From NCBI RefSeq assembly GCF_001686985.1, contig NZ_CP015318.1:1300001-1364000 (forward strand): DNA of 64,000 bases, written 5' to 3'. The notes beneath the pieces are model-generated. The model was given only the letters and a program-made list of their open reading frames with translations, searched no databases and was not told the DNA's origin. The stretch's first letter is position 1; each line of letters begins with the position of its first letter. This document shows positions 1 through 11,625 of this stretch, one piece after another. The position numbers and the translations under genes are program-made. This stretch comes from Mesorhizobium amorphae CCNWGS0123 (lineage in GTDB: Bacteria > Pseudomonadota > Alphaproteobacteria > Rhizobiales > Rhizobiaceae).

Positions 1-326
1 ATCGCCTTGGCGCAGAGCCGGCGCACGCGCTCCTCTGTGTCGTTGGAATTTAGTGTCGTCAGGTCCATGCAGGCGACGGCGCGCAGCAGCCAGGCGGCCT
101 GGTTGTCGGCCTTGATCGAGCGCCGCTTGGTCAGGTTGGCGACGCGCCGCTCCAACGCCGAGCGGTTGACGCTGCGCACGGATTCCATGAAGCCGAGATC
201 GAGCCGCATGCCGGGATTGCGGGCAATGGCGTGGTCCGGCAATACGGGCGTGTTGGCGGCGGCACGCGGCGGCAGCGGCGTGACCTTGGACGTGCCGGCA
301 CCGGCCTCGCGGATTGTGCTGCTCAT
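1..326 (-). CDS. deoC: Deoxyribose-phosphate aldolase, N-terminal part (cut by window edge)
   Basis: Reading the minus strand from an ATG at 326 gives an open frame that runs off the left edge of the window. The translation holds the segment CMDLTTLNSNDTEERVRRLC, which matches the start of the DeoC TIM-barrel core (typically 'DLTxL...DT...V..LC.KA'), preceded by about 80 residues of the N-terminal extension seen in longer rhizobial DeoC proteins. DeoC cleaves 2-deoxyribose 5-phosphate to acetaldehyde and glyceraldehyde 3-phosphate in deoxynucleoside catabolism. An in-frame ATG at 341 is an alternative start; a GGGCAGGAG stretch lies directly before the 326 ATG, with very short spacing. The catalytic lysine lies outside the window, so activity cannot be judged. 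Confidence 0.75.
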   Translation of the reverse strand, partial: MSSTIREAGAGTSKVTPLPPRAAANTPVLPDHAIARNPGMRLDLGFMESVRSVNRSALERRVANLTKRRSIKADNQAAWLLRAVACMDLTTLNSNDTEERVRRLCAKA

Positions 327-432
327 CTCCTGCCCTTTCATTCAGCGGCGTGCGCCGAAGATAGCCCGCGAAGTCGTACTTCACGAGTCTTTCAATGGCT
401 CATAGCGGAAAAAGGCCACGAAAGCAGCAGGC

Positions 433-452
433 TTTTGACCGTACGGTCAAAA
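433..452. promoter_or_regulatory. Perfect 20-bp palindrome upstream of deoC (TetR-type operator candidate)
   Basis: The sequence TTTTGACCGTACGGTCAAAA is a perfect inverted repeat. It lies about 110 bp upstream of the deoC start and just downstream of the fpr stop. The core TTGACC-N4-GGTCAA resembles operators of TetR-family regulators such as RutR (TTGACCAnnTGGTCAA). It could instead be an AT-flanked terminator stem for fpr, but no poly-T run of usual length follows. Regulation of deoC is an inference from position. Confidence 0.5.
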
Positions 453-478
453 TTTGATTTTGGAACGAAGGGGTCTGC

Positions 479-1306
479 TCAACCCACGAAGGCGCGCTCG
501 ACAACGAAGGTCGCGGGATGGCTCAGCGAGCCTTCCTCGAAGCCCAGGCTTTCGGCGAGTTCCTTGACGTCCTTCAGCATGTGCATCGAGCCGCAGATCA
601 TGATGCGGTCGGTCTCGGGATTGAGCTTGTCGATGCCAAGGTCGCTATAGAACTTACCCGAGCCGATCAGCGCGGTGATGCGGCCCATGCGATCAGACTC
701 TTCGCGCGTCGTCGAATTGTAGAGGGTGACGCGGCCGCCGGTCAGTTCGCCAATCAACGGGTCGTTCTCGAGTGCTGCCACCAGTTCCTGGCCGTAGGTG
801 AGCTCGGCATTGTCGCGGCAGGTGTGGGTCAGGATGACCTGGTCGAATTTTTCGTAGGTGTCGGGATCGCGCAGCAGGCTGGCGAAGGGCGCGATGCCGG
901 TGCCGGTCGAGATCATGAACAGGCGCTTGGCCGGGGTCAGCGCGTCGAGCACCAGCGTGCCGGTCGACTTCTGGCGCATGATGACGGTGTCGCCGACCTC
1001 GATCTTCTGTAGCTCGGAGGTCAGCGGGCCGTCCGGCACCTTGATCGAGAAGAATTCGAGTTCGTCGTCCCAGGACGGGCTGGCGACCGAATAGGCGCGG
1101 TACACCGGCTTCTCGGCATTGGGCAGGCCGATCATGACGAACTCGCCGGAGCGGAAGCGCAGCGACTGCGGCCGGGTGATGCGGAACGAGAACAGGCGGT
1201 CGGTGTAATGCTTCACCGAGACGACCGTTTCGGCATAGACATTGGCCGGTATAGGAAACGGCAGCGGCCGTGCGCCAGCGGTGTTGAACGCGGATGTGGT
1301 GTTCAT
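479..1306 (-). CDS. fpr: Ferredoxin--NADP(+) reductase
   Basis: A 275-residue flavoprotein that passes electrons between NADPH and ferredoxin or flavodoxin in the cytoplasm. The FAD-binding motif RAYS is at about residues 70-73, the NADP-binding GTGIAP at about 135-140, and the chain ends in ...VVERAFVG, the C-terminal signature of the bacterial Fpr subclass. The length is normal for the family. I chose the ATG at 1306 because it gives the standard N-terminus and follows a purine-rich GGAAGG; the frame stays open upstream to 1627, but that part is not Fpr-like and overlaps the divergent hyuA promoter. It is transcribed away from hyuA, with the shared intergenic region at 1307-1516. Confidence 0.92.
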   Translation of the reverse strand: MNTTSAFNTAGARPLPFPIPANVYAETVVSVKHYTDRLFSFRITRPQSLRFRSGEFVMIGLPNAEKPVYRAYSVASPSWDDELEFFSIKVPDGPLTSELQKIEVGDTVIMRQKSTGTLVLDALTPAKRLFMISTGTGIAPFASLLRDPDTYEKFDQVILTHTCRDNAELTYGQELVAALENDPLIGELTGGRVTLYNSTTREESDRMGRITALIGSGKFYSDLGIDKLNPETDRIMICGSMHMLKDVKELAESLGFEEGSLSHPATFVVERAFVG

Positions 1307-1421
1307 CAAACCTAACCTTCCAGGACGCCGGCGCCAAACTCTCTCGTGCGCGCCCGAACCAGTCAGGTTTCGGCGTGCCCTTTGCACACTGCGAAGCGGT
1401 AAGCTCTTGTGTCCCGAATTT

Positions 1422-1435
1422 ATTAGTATACAAAT
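1422..1435. promoter_or_regulatory. Near-palindrome ATTAGTATACAAAT between fpr and hyuA
   Basis: A 14-bp near-perfect inverted repeat with six of seven pairs, centred on GTATAC, sits in the divergent fpr/hyuA promoter region about 82 bp before the hyuA start. The form TTGTATACTAA fits operators bound by FadR/FCD-type GntR regulators (YGT...ACR). No GntR gene lies beside it, so the cognate regulator is unknown. Confidence 0.35.
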
Positions 1436-1516
1436 GATATTTGCGTCAAGAGACCAGCGTAAAACACCTTTCCAAACTGAGACATATCCGTAGTCCGCGC
1501 ATTTCGGGTTTCGACA

Positions 1517-3589
1517 ATGAAAGAGAATTTTTCGGCGTTGCCGGGCAATGTCGTCGCCGGCATCGATGTTGGCGGAACCTTTACCGACCTGCTTCTGATC
1601 GACGGCAAGGACGGTGGCCGGGTGCATATCGCCAAGACCCCGACCACAGTCGACAACCAGGCCTTCGGCGTGGTTTCAGCGCTTGGCGCCACCGGATTTC
1701 CCATCGACGGCATCGACCTCATCGTGCACGGCACCACCACCACCACCAACGCCGTGCTGGAGCGCCGGTTGGCCAAAACCGGCATGATCACCACGCGCGG
1801 CTTTCGCGACGTGATCGAGCTGGGCCGCCGCACGCGGCCGCAGCCCTATGGCATGACAGGAACGTTCGTGCCGGTCATTCCGCGTAATCTCAGGCTCGAA
1901 GTGTCGGAGCGGGTCGAGGCCTCTGGCGCGGTCCGCGTTCCGCTCGACGAAGCCGAGATGCGCACGGCTGTCTCACAGCTGATCGACGCCGGCTGCGAAT
2001 CCCTCGTCATCCATTTCCTGCATTCCTATGCCAATCCCGCGCATGAACGCCGCGCCGCCGAGATCGCCGCCGAACTTTGGCCGAACGGCTACATCACCAC
2101 GGGCCACGCGCTGCTGTCGGAAGCGCGCGAGTTCGAACGCGGCGTGACGGCTTCGGTCAACGCCTCGGTGCAGCCGATCCTCGAGCGCTATGTCGAGCGC
2201 CTGCGCAAGGAACTCGCGGCAAAAGGCTACGCCCGCGATTTTTTGATCATGAACGGCAATGGCGGCATGATCTCGGCCCGCTTCGTCACCCGTGAATCGG
2301 CAAAGACCGTCATGTCGGGACCGGCCTCCGGCGTCATCGCCGCCGCCTATACCGGAAAACGTGCCGGCTTCAAAAACCTCGTCACCTATGACATGGGCGG
2401 CACCTCGACCGACGTGGCGCTGATCCGCAACGCAGAACCGGCCGTGTCGAACGAGATCGAGATCGAATATGCGATGCCGATCCATGTGCCGATGGTGGCC
2501 GTACACACTGTCGGCGCCGGCGGCGGCTCGATCGCCCGCGTCGATGCCGCAGGCCTGATCCAGATCGGACCGGAAAGTGCGGGCGCCAATCCCGGCCCGA
2601 TCTGTTACGGGCGCGGCGGCAATGAGCCGACCATCACCGACGCCAATCTGGTGCTCGGGCGGCTGGCGCCGAAGAAATTGCTGGCGGTCGAAAACCCTGT
2701 CACCGTCGAGCGCGTCGCCGGCATATTCGAGGACAGGATCGGCAAGTCCACCGGCCTGTCGGGTGTCGAAGCGGCCGGCGCGGTGCTGCATCTCGGCAAT
2801 ATGAAGATGGCCGGTGCCATCCGCATGGTCTCGGTGTCGCGCGGCCACGACCCGCGCGATTTCGCGCTGTTCGCCTTCGGCGGCGCCGGGCCGCTGCACG
2901 CGACGGCGCTGGCACGCGAGCTTGGCCTGCCCAAGGTGCTGGTGCCAGCGCGGCCGGGCATCACCAATGCGCTCGGCTGCGTCGTTGCCGACCTTAGGCA
3001 TGACTTCGTCAACACGGTCAACCAGCCGGTGGCGCTGCTCGATGAAGCCTTGCTTCACGAGTTATTGGAACGGCACCGGAACGAGGGCGAGGAACTGATC
3101 GGCAAGGAAGCGGTGAAGCCGGAGACGATCCGCGTCACCCATTCGGCCGACATGCAGTTCGTCGGCCAGACCCACATCATCAACGTGCCGGTGCCGTCCT
3201 CTTCCGTCACACGTGAAATGCTGCAGCTTCTGTTCGAAAAGGCCTATTTCTCTCGCTTCAAGGTCGAGCTGCCGGAGATCCGCGCCAATCTTGTCAATCT
3301 CAACACTTCGGTGACCGGTGTCAGGGCAGCAATCGATCTTTCCCGCCTGATCGACCCGGCTGGGCGCGCAAAAACGCTCGACGAGGCACGACGCGAAATC
3401 CGGCCGGTCTGGTATACTGGCGCATGGCATGACACGCCTGTCTACGCACGCGAAAAACTGCCGCTCGATGCGGTGATAGAAGGCCCGGCGATCCTCGAGC
3501 AGATGGACGCCACCACCGTGCTCGAACCCGGCGACCGGGCGCGTTCGGACGCCGACGGCAACATCATCATCGATATCGGCGAGGCCTGA
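1517..3589 (+). CDS. hyuA: Hydantoinase/oxoprolinase family protein, subunit A type
   Basis: A 690-residue ATP-dependent amidohydrolase subunit of the HyuA/5-oxoprolinase family, acting with the HyuB partner encoded 1 nt downstream. The N-terminal nucleotide-binding motif GIDVGGTFTD is at about residues 17-26, and a second phosphate-binding motif, DMGGTSTD, lies mid-protein. The GGAGPLHA segment typical of the family is present. Such enzymes open cyclic amides (hydantoins, 5-oxoproline) with ATP hydrolysis, or carboxylate ketones in the acetone carboxylase branch. This protein lacks a gamma subunit gene nearby, which favours the hydantoinase/oxoprolinase role. The substrate cannot be told from sequence. 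A second, more distant homologue lies at 58467-60626. Confidence 0.88.
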   Translation: MKENFSALPGNVVAGIDVGGTFTDLLLIDGKDGGRVHIAKTPTTVDNQAFGVVSALGATGFPIDGIDLIVHGTTTTTNAVLERRLAKTGMITTRGFRDVIELGRRTRPQPYGMTGTFVPVIPRNLRLEVSERVEASGAVRVPLDEAEMRTAVSQLIDAGCESLVIHFLHSYANPAHERRAAEIAAELWPNGYITTGHALLSEAREFERGVTASVNASVQPILERYVERLRKELAAKGYARDFLIMNGNGGMISARFVTRESAKTVMSGPASGVIAAAYTGKRAGFKNLVTYDMGGTSTDVALIRNAEPAVSNEIEIEYAMPIHVPMVAVHTVGAGGGSIARVDAAGLIQIGPESAGANPGPICYGRGGNEPTITDANLVLGRLAPKKLLAVENPVTVERVAGIFEDRIGKSTGLSGVEAAGAVLHLGNMKMAGAIRMVSVSRGHDPRDFALFAFGGAGPLHATALARELGLPKVLVPARPGITNALGCVVADLRHDFVNTVNQPVALLDEALLHELLERHRNEGEELIGKEAVKPETIRVTHSADMQFVGQTHIINVPVPSSSVTREMLQLLFEKAYFSRFKVELPEIRANLVNLNTSVTGVRAAIDLSRLIDPAGRAKTLDEARREIRPVWYTGAWHDTPVYAREKLPLDAVIEGPAILEQMDATTVLEPGDRARSDADGNIIIDIGEA

Positions 3590-3590
3590 G

Positions 3591-5333
3591 ATGGCAAAGC
3601 TCGACACCATCACGCTTTCGGTACTCCAGGCGGCCCTGCAGCAGGTCTGCGACGAGATGGATTTGACCTTCTCGCGCGCCGCCTTCTCGCCGGTCATCGC
3701 CGAGGCCAACGACCGCTCCGACGGCATCTATTCGGCGCTCGACGGGTCGCTGATCGCGCAAGGCAGCCAGGGCCTGCCGGTGTTCGTCGGGGTTATGCAG
3801 TATTCGACCAAGACGGTGATCGAGATGATCGCCGACGGCCGTTGCCTGCCGCCGGAGCCCGGCGACATCTACATCGTCAACGATCCCTATCTCGGCGGCA
3901 CCCACCTGATGGACGTCCGCTTCGCCATGCCGGTCTACCGGGATGGCGAAATCTTCTGCTGGCTGTCCAACACCGGCCACTGGCCCGACATTGGCGGCTC
4001 GGTGCCGGGCGGTTTCTCGGCCTCGGCGACAGCGGTCGAGCAGGAAGGGCTGCGGCTGCCGCCGGTCAAGCTGTTCAAGAAGGGCGTACTCGACGCAGAA
4101 ATCTACGCCATCATCTGCTCGAACATCAGGGTCGCCGACCAGCGCATCGGCGATATAAGGGCGCAGGCTGCGGCACTGCTGATCGGTCAGGACCGCCTTA
4201 ATGGAATCCTGGATCGTTACGGTGACGAAACTGTCGTCGAGGCGATCGCCGAACTCCGCCGCCGTGCCGCTGAGCAGATGCGCGCCAACATCGCCGCCAT
4301 ATCCGACGGCACCTACCGTTCAGAAGCCTTCGTCGATTCCGACGGAGTAGTGAACGAGCCGCTGACCATCGCGCTCGCCGTCGAGAAGCAGGGCGACACG
4401 CTGACCTTCGACTTTGCCGGCTCATCAAGACCTTGCGCCGGGCCGATGAACAGTGTGTTGGCGACGACCTTGTCGTCGATCTATCTCGCCATGCGCCACA
4501 TCTTCCCGGATGTGCCGATCAGCGCCGGCGCCTTCGAACCCCTTATCGTCAAGCGGCCGGAGGGCACCTTCCTCGACGCCCGATATCCGCGCCCGGTGTC
4601 GGGCTGCGCCGCCGAAGTGTCTCAGCGCATCGCCGAGGCGGTGTTCGCGGCCATGGTGCAGGCGCTGCCCGACAAGGTGACGGCGGCTCCCGCCGGCTCC
4701 AGCGGCAATTTCGCGCTCGGCGGCAACGACCCGGTGCGCGGCCGCGACTACGTCATGTACCAGATCTCCGGCGGCGGCTATGGCGGCAATGCCGGCCATG
4801 ACGGCCTGACCAATGGCTGCTCGACGATAGGCATTTCCAAATCGCCGCCCGTCGAGATCATGGAGCAGGCTTTTCCGGTGCTCTATCGCCACTATGCCTT
4901 GCGCGAAGGCTCGGGCGGCGCCGGCAAGCAGCGCGGCGGTTTCGGGCTCGCCTATGAGGTGGAGATCCTGCGCGGCGACGCCCGCGCCTCCTTCGTCATG
5001 GACCACGGCCGCTTCGGTCCGCAAGGCGCGCTGGGCGGCAAGGACGGCGCGCCCAACACGGTGACGGTGTTCCGCGGCGGCGAGGAACATGTGCCGCCGC
5101 ACCTCTCCAAAGAACAGGACATCGCGCTCAAGGCCGGCGACCGCGTCCGCGTCGGCACACCGGGCGGTGGCGGCTATGGCAATCCGCTCGAACGCGAGGC
5201 AAATCTGGTGCTGAGAGACGTGGCGCTCGGTTACTACACGCCCAAGGAGGCCAGTGATAAGTTCGGCGTCACCTTGGCGGCGGACGGGCTGACCGTAGAT
5301 CGGGTAGCAACCGAGAAGCGGCGCGCCGGCTAG
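3591..5333 (+). CDS. hyuB: Hydantoinase B/oxoprolinase family protein
   Basis: A 580-residue HyuB-type subunit, starting 1 nt after the hyuA stop, so the pair is almost certainly translated together. Family hallmarks include NDPYLGGTHLMDV (about residues 98-110), the SNTGHWPDIGG segment, the glycine-rich YQISGGGYGGNAGHDG segment, and the C-terminal VGTPGGGGYGNPLER. HyuA and HyuB form the heteromeric enzyme; HyuB is thought to contribute the hydrolytic half of the reaction. The length is usual. The stop codon overlaps the first bases of a mosaic repeat at 5331-5503, so the repeat has settled right at the gene end. Confidence 0.88.
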   Translation: MAKLDTITLSVLQAALQQVCDEMDLTFSRAAFSPVIAEANDRSDGIYSALDGSLIAQGSQGLPVFVGVMQYSTKTVIEMIADGRCLPPEPGDIYIVNDPYLGGTHLMDVRFAMPVYRDGEIFCWLSNTGHWPDIGGSVPGGFSASATAVEQEGLRLPPVKLFKKGVLDAEIYAIICSNIRVADQRIGDIRAQAAALLIGQDRLNGILDRYGDETVVEAIAELRRRAAEQMRANIAAISDGTYRSEAFVDSDGVVNEPLTIALAVEKQGDTLTFDFAGSSRPCAGPMNSVLATTLSSIYLAMRHIFPDVPISAGAFEPLIVKRPEGTFLDARYPRPVSGCAAEVSQRIAEAVFAAMVQALPDKVTAAPAGSSGNFALGGNDPVRGRDYVMYQISGGGYGGNAGHDGLTNGCSTIGISKSPPVEIMEQAFPVLYRHYALREGSGGAGKQRGGFGLAYEVEILRGDARASFVMDHGRFGPQGALGGKDGAPNTVTVFRGGEEHVPPHLSKEQDIALKAGDRVRVGTPGGGGYGNPLEREANLVLRDVALGYYTPKEASDKFGVTLAADGLTVDRVATEKRRAG

Positions 5334-5503
5334 AGCGGGTCATCGTTTCACAGTAACGCCGAACCGCTCTATCTCTTTGTTTTTACGCAATTCCCAAAGG
5401 AAGGCGCTACGCGCGCTTTTCCCGGGAAAACCGTTTCAGACTTTTCCTGGAATTGCCTCATTCACGCCCTGACGAAACGAAACGACTCCATCAAGGCGTG
5501 AAT
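5331..5503. repeat. Composite mosaic intergenic repeat (modules B, A and C)
   Basis: Three inverted-repeat modules fill the gap between the convergent hyuB and gyrB genes. Module B (5331-5371) runs TAGAGCGG...CCGCTCTA. Module A, reversed (5386-5456), runs GCAATTCC...GGAATTGC, with an inner TTTTCCCGGGAAAA. Module C (5460-5503) runs ATTCACGCC...GGCGTGAAT. Modules A and B recur at 14160, 31162, 52449, 54136 and 55516. The modules can fold into hairpins and may end transcription from both sides. Confidence 0.85.
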
Positions 5504-5514
5504 CTAAGCCGGCT

Positions 5515-8121
<2,607 letters not shown>

Positions 8122-8147
8122 CTATCGGCGGCCGGCCTCGGCCAGGC

Positions 8148-10766
8148 CTATTTCACGCGGGCCAATCGATCCTTGAGAAACTTGATCATGAACTTGTAGC
8201 GCGGCGCCAGCCGGCCGGTGCGGTCGAGCTCCAGCGTCATCTCCAGCGCCTCGGAAAGAACCGCCTTCGGGTTCTTGGCGACCTGGGAATAGTCGATCAT
8301 CGCAACCACCAGATCGCGCTGCCAGGTGGCGTTGTCGGGGTCGGATTGGGCAAGCTGCTGGCGGATGTCCAGGCTGTCCTGGAACGCCTGCCGCGCACCC
8401 TTGATGTCGCGCTGTTTGACCTTGAGCATGCCGATCTCCGACAGCGTTATCGACAGGTCGCGCTGCCAGTCGAGATTGGCCGGGTCCAGCTTCGCCAGCC
8501 TGTCGACGATGACGAAACTGTCGAAATACAGTTTCAGCGCGCCCTTGCGGTCGCCCTGGATGGCAAGCACGCCGGCGACCTTTTCGAGACTGACCGAGAG
8601 GTCGCGCTGCCACTCCGTGTTTCCGGGGTCGCCGTCCGCGAGCTGACGGGCCTGCGCCAGCGCTTGTTGATAGGCCGCAAGCGCTGCCGGCCAATCCTCC
8701 TGATCCTTCAGCGCATTGCCGATCTTGGTGTTGCCGACCGACAGATCGCGCTTCAGCTCGGTGTTATCGGGGTCGCGGCTCAGCAGCCGTTCGACGATTC
8801 CCAGGCCTTCGCGGTAGGCGGCGAGCGCGCCGACGGCGTCGCCGCGCTCGCGCTTGAGGTCGCCGATCGTGTCGTGGCTGACCGAGACGTCGCGTTGCCT
8901 TTGCGCGTCGTCGGGCACCTTCGCGGCCAAGGCAAGGCGGATCGTCAGGCTTTCCCCAAAGGCCACCTGCGCATCGTCCAGCTGTCCCGCGGCACGCGCG
9001 AGGCGGGCGATCTCGTCATAGGAAATGGTCAGGTCACGCTGCAGGTCGGCGCGCTCCGGCTCGTTTTCGGCAAGCACTTTCTTGATCGACAGGCTTTCCT
9101 GGTAGACCCGTGAGGCGCCGGCCAGATCGCCGTTTGTCACCAGCACGTCGCCGATCTTGTCGTCGTTCATGGCCAGATCGCCGAACCATTCCAGCCGGCC
9201 CGGGTCGGCCGAAATCAGGTCGTGCAGCATCGCGCGCGCCGTCTGGTAGTTCTGCAGGGCCGCCGGCAGATCGCCTTGCGCCATCCTGATGTTGCCGAGC
9301 TTGGTGTGGCTGATGGCGAGATCGCGCCGCACGCCCGGATCGGTTTCCTGCCGCGACCTCTGTTCGAGATTGGCCCGCAGCGCCTCGAAGGCGCGGCCGG
9401 CGGCGGTGATATTGCCAACGGTGGTGTAGAGTTTGCCCAGCTCATCCTGGGTACGGATCTGGCGGTCGAAATCGTCGGGCTCGAGCGCCGACTGCCCGGC
9501 CTCGCCATAGAGTGCCAGCACCGCCTCATAGTCCTTGATGGCGGCGGCATAGTTGAGGTCGGCGCGAGCCGCGCCGCCCGACAGAAAGCGCGTCGCGGCT
9601 TCGGACAGTGTGCGACTGGCGAAATTGGCCTTCAGGGCCTTGCGCGACACACTGTCGATACCGGCGGCCTCGGCGAGTTTTGCCCGCGCGGCATTGAAAG
9701 CGCCGAGCGAAAGCTGCTCTTGCGCCTGCTGGCGCAGCGCGCTCACCTGCGGATCGCTGGCGCCGAGAACCTTCATTTCGCTGCGCACCTTGACGAAGGC
9801 GTCGGCGGCCTCGCGCAGCCTGGCGTTCAGGCTTTCCGCCGAAAGATGGCTGGTATCGGCGCTGATCAGCGCGCCATAGAGCGGCGCCAGCGGCATGTCG
9901 GCATCGCTGGCGATCCGCTCGACCTCGTCCCGCATTTGTGGTGTCACCTCGGCCATGGCCAGCAGCAGCCGCTCGCGCTCCGGCAACTGCTCCCGGGTGG
10001 ATGCGGCGAAGAACAGTTGCGGCAGGCCGCTCTCGACATAGGGCAGCTGCTTTCCGCGGGTGAGGTCGTAGACCTCCTGCTGCACCAGCGTCAGCACCGA
10101 GCGGATCTCGAGCCCGTCGGTACCGAGATATTTCGCCAGCGCCGCCGTAAAGGGCGAGTTCTGGCCCGTGCCGTCGCCGGCAGTCTCGCCGGGCGCGGCG
10201 GAAAAGGCAAACAGGGTATTTTCCGCCTTCCCGATACGGCCGAGACCGGGCCGGACCTTGTCCGAGACAGTCTTGGCCAGCGCTGTCGCGCCGCGGCCTT
10301 CGCCGGCGCTTGCCGTGAACGGATCGCTGCGGCAGGCGTCGAGCACGATCAGCCCGACCTTGGCCGTCGCGGCGACGGCCTCGCGCACCTCTTCCAGCGG
10401 CAGGCTGGTCCTTTTCAGCGCATCGAGCGAGGAAGCGTCGGCATCGACCGGCAGCAGCCGATTGTCGCCGGAGATTTCGACGCCATGACCGGAGAAATAC
10501 ACCAGCGCCACGTCGGCGCCCTTGGCATCCTCGCGAAAATCGTCGAGCGCGCGGCGCATGCGGCGCAGGTCCCGGTTGGTTTCGACGACGACCTCGAAGC
10601 CGAGCTTCTTCAGCGCCGCTTCCATCGCCTCGCCGTCATTGACGGGATTGGCCAGCGGCCGGACCAGCCGGTAGTCGTCATCGGCGACGATCAGCGCCAC
10701 GCGCCGCTCCGCCATGGCGGCGGCGGCCGTCGACAGGATCAGCAATAGCGCAAACAGAAATCGCAA
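8148..10766 (-). CDS. Secreted caspase-family (C14) protease with TPR repeats
   Basis: An 872-residue protein with a signal peptide (about residues 1-19, ending AMA), then a caspase-like p20 domain (about 21-260). The catalytic dyad is visible: His94 in YFSGHG and Cys145 in LDACRSDPF, the order and spacing of C14 peptidases and metacaspases. From about residue 330 to the end there are many tetratricopeptide-type repeats, with recurring motifs such as RDLS.S..KIG, suggesting a helical scaffold for partners. It likely acts in the periplasm. The start is a TTG; the next in-frame ATG would remove the signal peptide. It lies 161 bp upstream of gyrB on the same strand. The substrate is unknown; roles in stress signalling or regulated proteolysis are speculation. 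Confidence 0.82.
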   Translation of the reverse strand: MRFLFALLLILSTAAAAMAERRVALIVADDDYRLVRPLANPVNDGEAMEAALKKLGFEVVVETNRDLRRMRRALDDFREDAKGADVALVYFSGHGVEISGDNRLLPVDADASSLDALKRTSLPLEEVREAVAATAKVGLIVLDACRSDPFTASAGEGRGATALAKTVSDKVRPGLGRIGKAENTLFAFSAAPGETAGDGTGQNSPFTAALAKYLGTDGLEIRSVLTLVQQEVYDLTRGKQLPYVESGLPQLFFAASTREQLPERERLLLAMAEVTPQMRDEVERIASDADMPLAPLYGALISADTSHLSAESLNARLREAADAFVKVRSEMKVLGASDPQVSALRQQAQEQLSLGAFNAARAKLAEAAGIDSVSRKALKANFASRTLSEAATRFLSGGAARADLNYAAAIKDYEAVLALYGEAGQSALEPDDFDRQIRTQDELGKLYTTVGNITAAGRAFEALRANLEQRSRQETDPGVRRDLAISHTKLGNIRMAQGDLPAALQNYQTARAMLHDLISADPGRLEWFGDLAMNDDKIGDVLVTNGDLAGASRVYQESLSIKKVLAENEPERADLQRDLTISYDEIARLARAAGQLDDAQVAFGESLTIRLALAAKVPDDAQRQRDVSVSHDTIGDLKRERGDAVGALAAYREGLGIVERLLSRDPDNTELKRDLSVGNTKIGNALKDQEDWPAALAAYQQALAQARQLADGDPGNTEWQRDLSVSLEKVAGVLAIQGDRKGALKLYFDSFVIVDRLAKLDPANLDWQRDLSITLSEIGMLKVKQRDIKGARQAFQDSLDIRQQLAQSDPDNATWQRDLVVAMIDYSQVAKNPKAVLSEALEMTLELDRTGRLAPRYKFMIKFLKDRLARVK

Positions 10767-10854
10767 AGTCGAACCGCCCCGGCCCGGTCAATGGCCGGAG
10801 CATTTCATCTCTTTATGGCGTGAACAAGCCGGCTTTTCTGTCAGCAAATGGGGC

Positions 10855-11424
10855 TTAGCCGGCTCGCAGCGGCTTCAGCGCCTCGCTCCAGCGGAATAGC
10901 TCGTCGAGCATCGTTCTGGAACCGCCAAGCACCTGCTCGCTGGGCTCGAAAGCGCCATCCTCATCGAGCAGCTTCTGATAGGCATGCAGCGCCACGCCCT
11001 CGGGGATCGGCATCACGCCGACCGCGGTCAGCAGCGGCTTGACCGCCTGCGCCGCGCGCAGGCCGCCGGAGACGCCGCCATAGCTGAAGGTGGCTGCGGG
11101 TTTGTATTTCCACTCGCGGGAGAGATAGGCGACCGCGTTGACGATCGCTGGCGCCACGAAATAATTGTACTCCGGCGCCACGAAGACGAAGGCGTCGGCG
11201 GCGTCGATCGCCTTCGACCAGGCCTTGGTATGGTCCTTCTCGTATTTGGCGAGCTTCGGATGGTGCGGCTCGTCCAGCAGCGGCAGGTTGAAGGCGGCGA
11301 TGTCGGTCAGGACGGGCTCGAACTTGCCGTGCTCGCGCGCAAAGCCATCCAGCCACTTGGCGAAAACCGGCCCGGCGCGGCCGGGCCGCGTGCTGCCGAT
11401 GATGACGTTCAACCGATGTTTCAA
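10855..11424 (-). CDS. NADPH-dependent FMN reductase
   Basis: A 189-residue flavodoxin-fold reductase that uses NAD(P)H to reduce FMN or small electrophiles such as quinones or azo compounds. The flavin-phosphate loop GSTRPGRAG is near the N-terminus, and the PEYNYFVAPAIVNAV motif, which binds the flavin ring, is at about 85-100, with the GGVSGG turn following. There is no ATG at the proper N-terminus; I chose the TTG at 11424 because AGGAG stands 6 nt before it. Upstream frame to 11586 is not family-like. It is divergent from the P450 gene. Confidence 0.85.
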   Translation of the reverse strand: MKHRLNVIIGSTRPGRAGPVFAKWLDGFAREHGKFEPVLTDIAAFNLPLLDEPHHPKLAKYEKDHTKAWSKAIDAADAFVFVAPEYNYFVAPAIVNAVAYLSREWKYKPAATFSYGGVSGGLRAAQAVKPLLTAVGVMPIPEGVALHAYQKLLDEDGAFEPSEQVLGGSRTMLDELFRWSEALKPLRAG

Positions 11425-11625
11425 GGCGGGCTCCTGGAATGGCGGGATTGGAGTGGTAGTATCTGTTGGTAACCGCCACCTAAGCCACGCGCCAACAAGC
11501 GGCAAGAAGGTACGGCGAGGGGGCCGGTCACATTCCGGAGAGCGGGATTCCGGTGCCCTGCCGTTCGGCCGCATGGACGCCGGCATTGCCGCTCACTACA
11601 TTGGGGTATCAGCGGAGCATCTCCC

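Noticed and set aside
9222..10748. Plus-strand frame of 508 codons
   Set aside because: Antisense to the caspase-TPR gene; no start signal and no family-like content.
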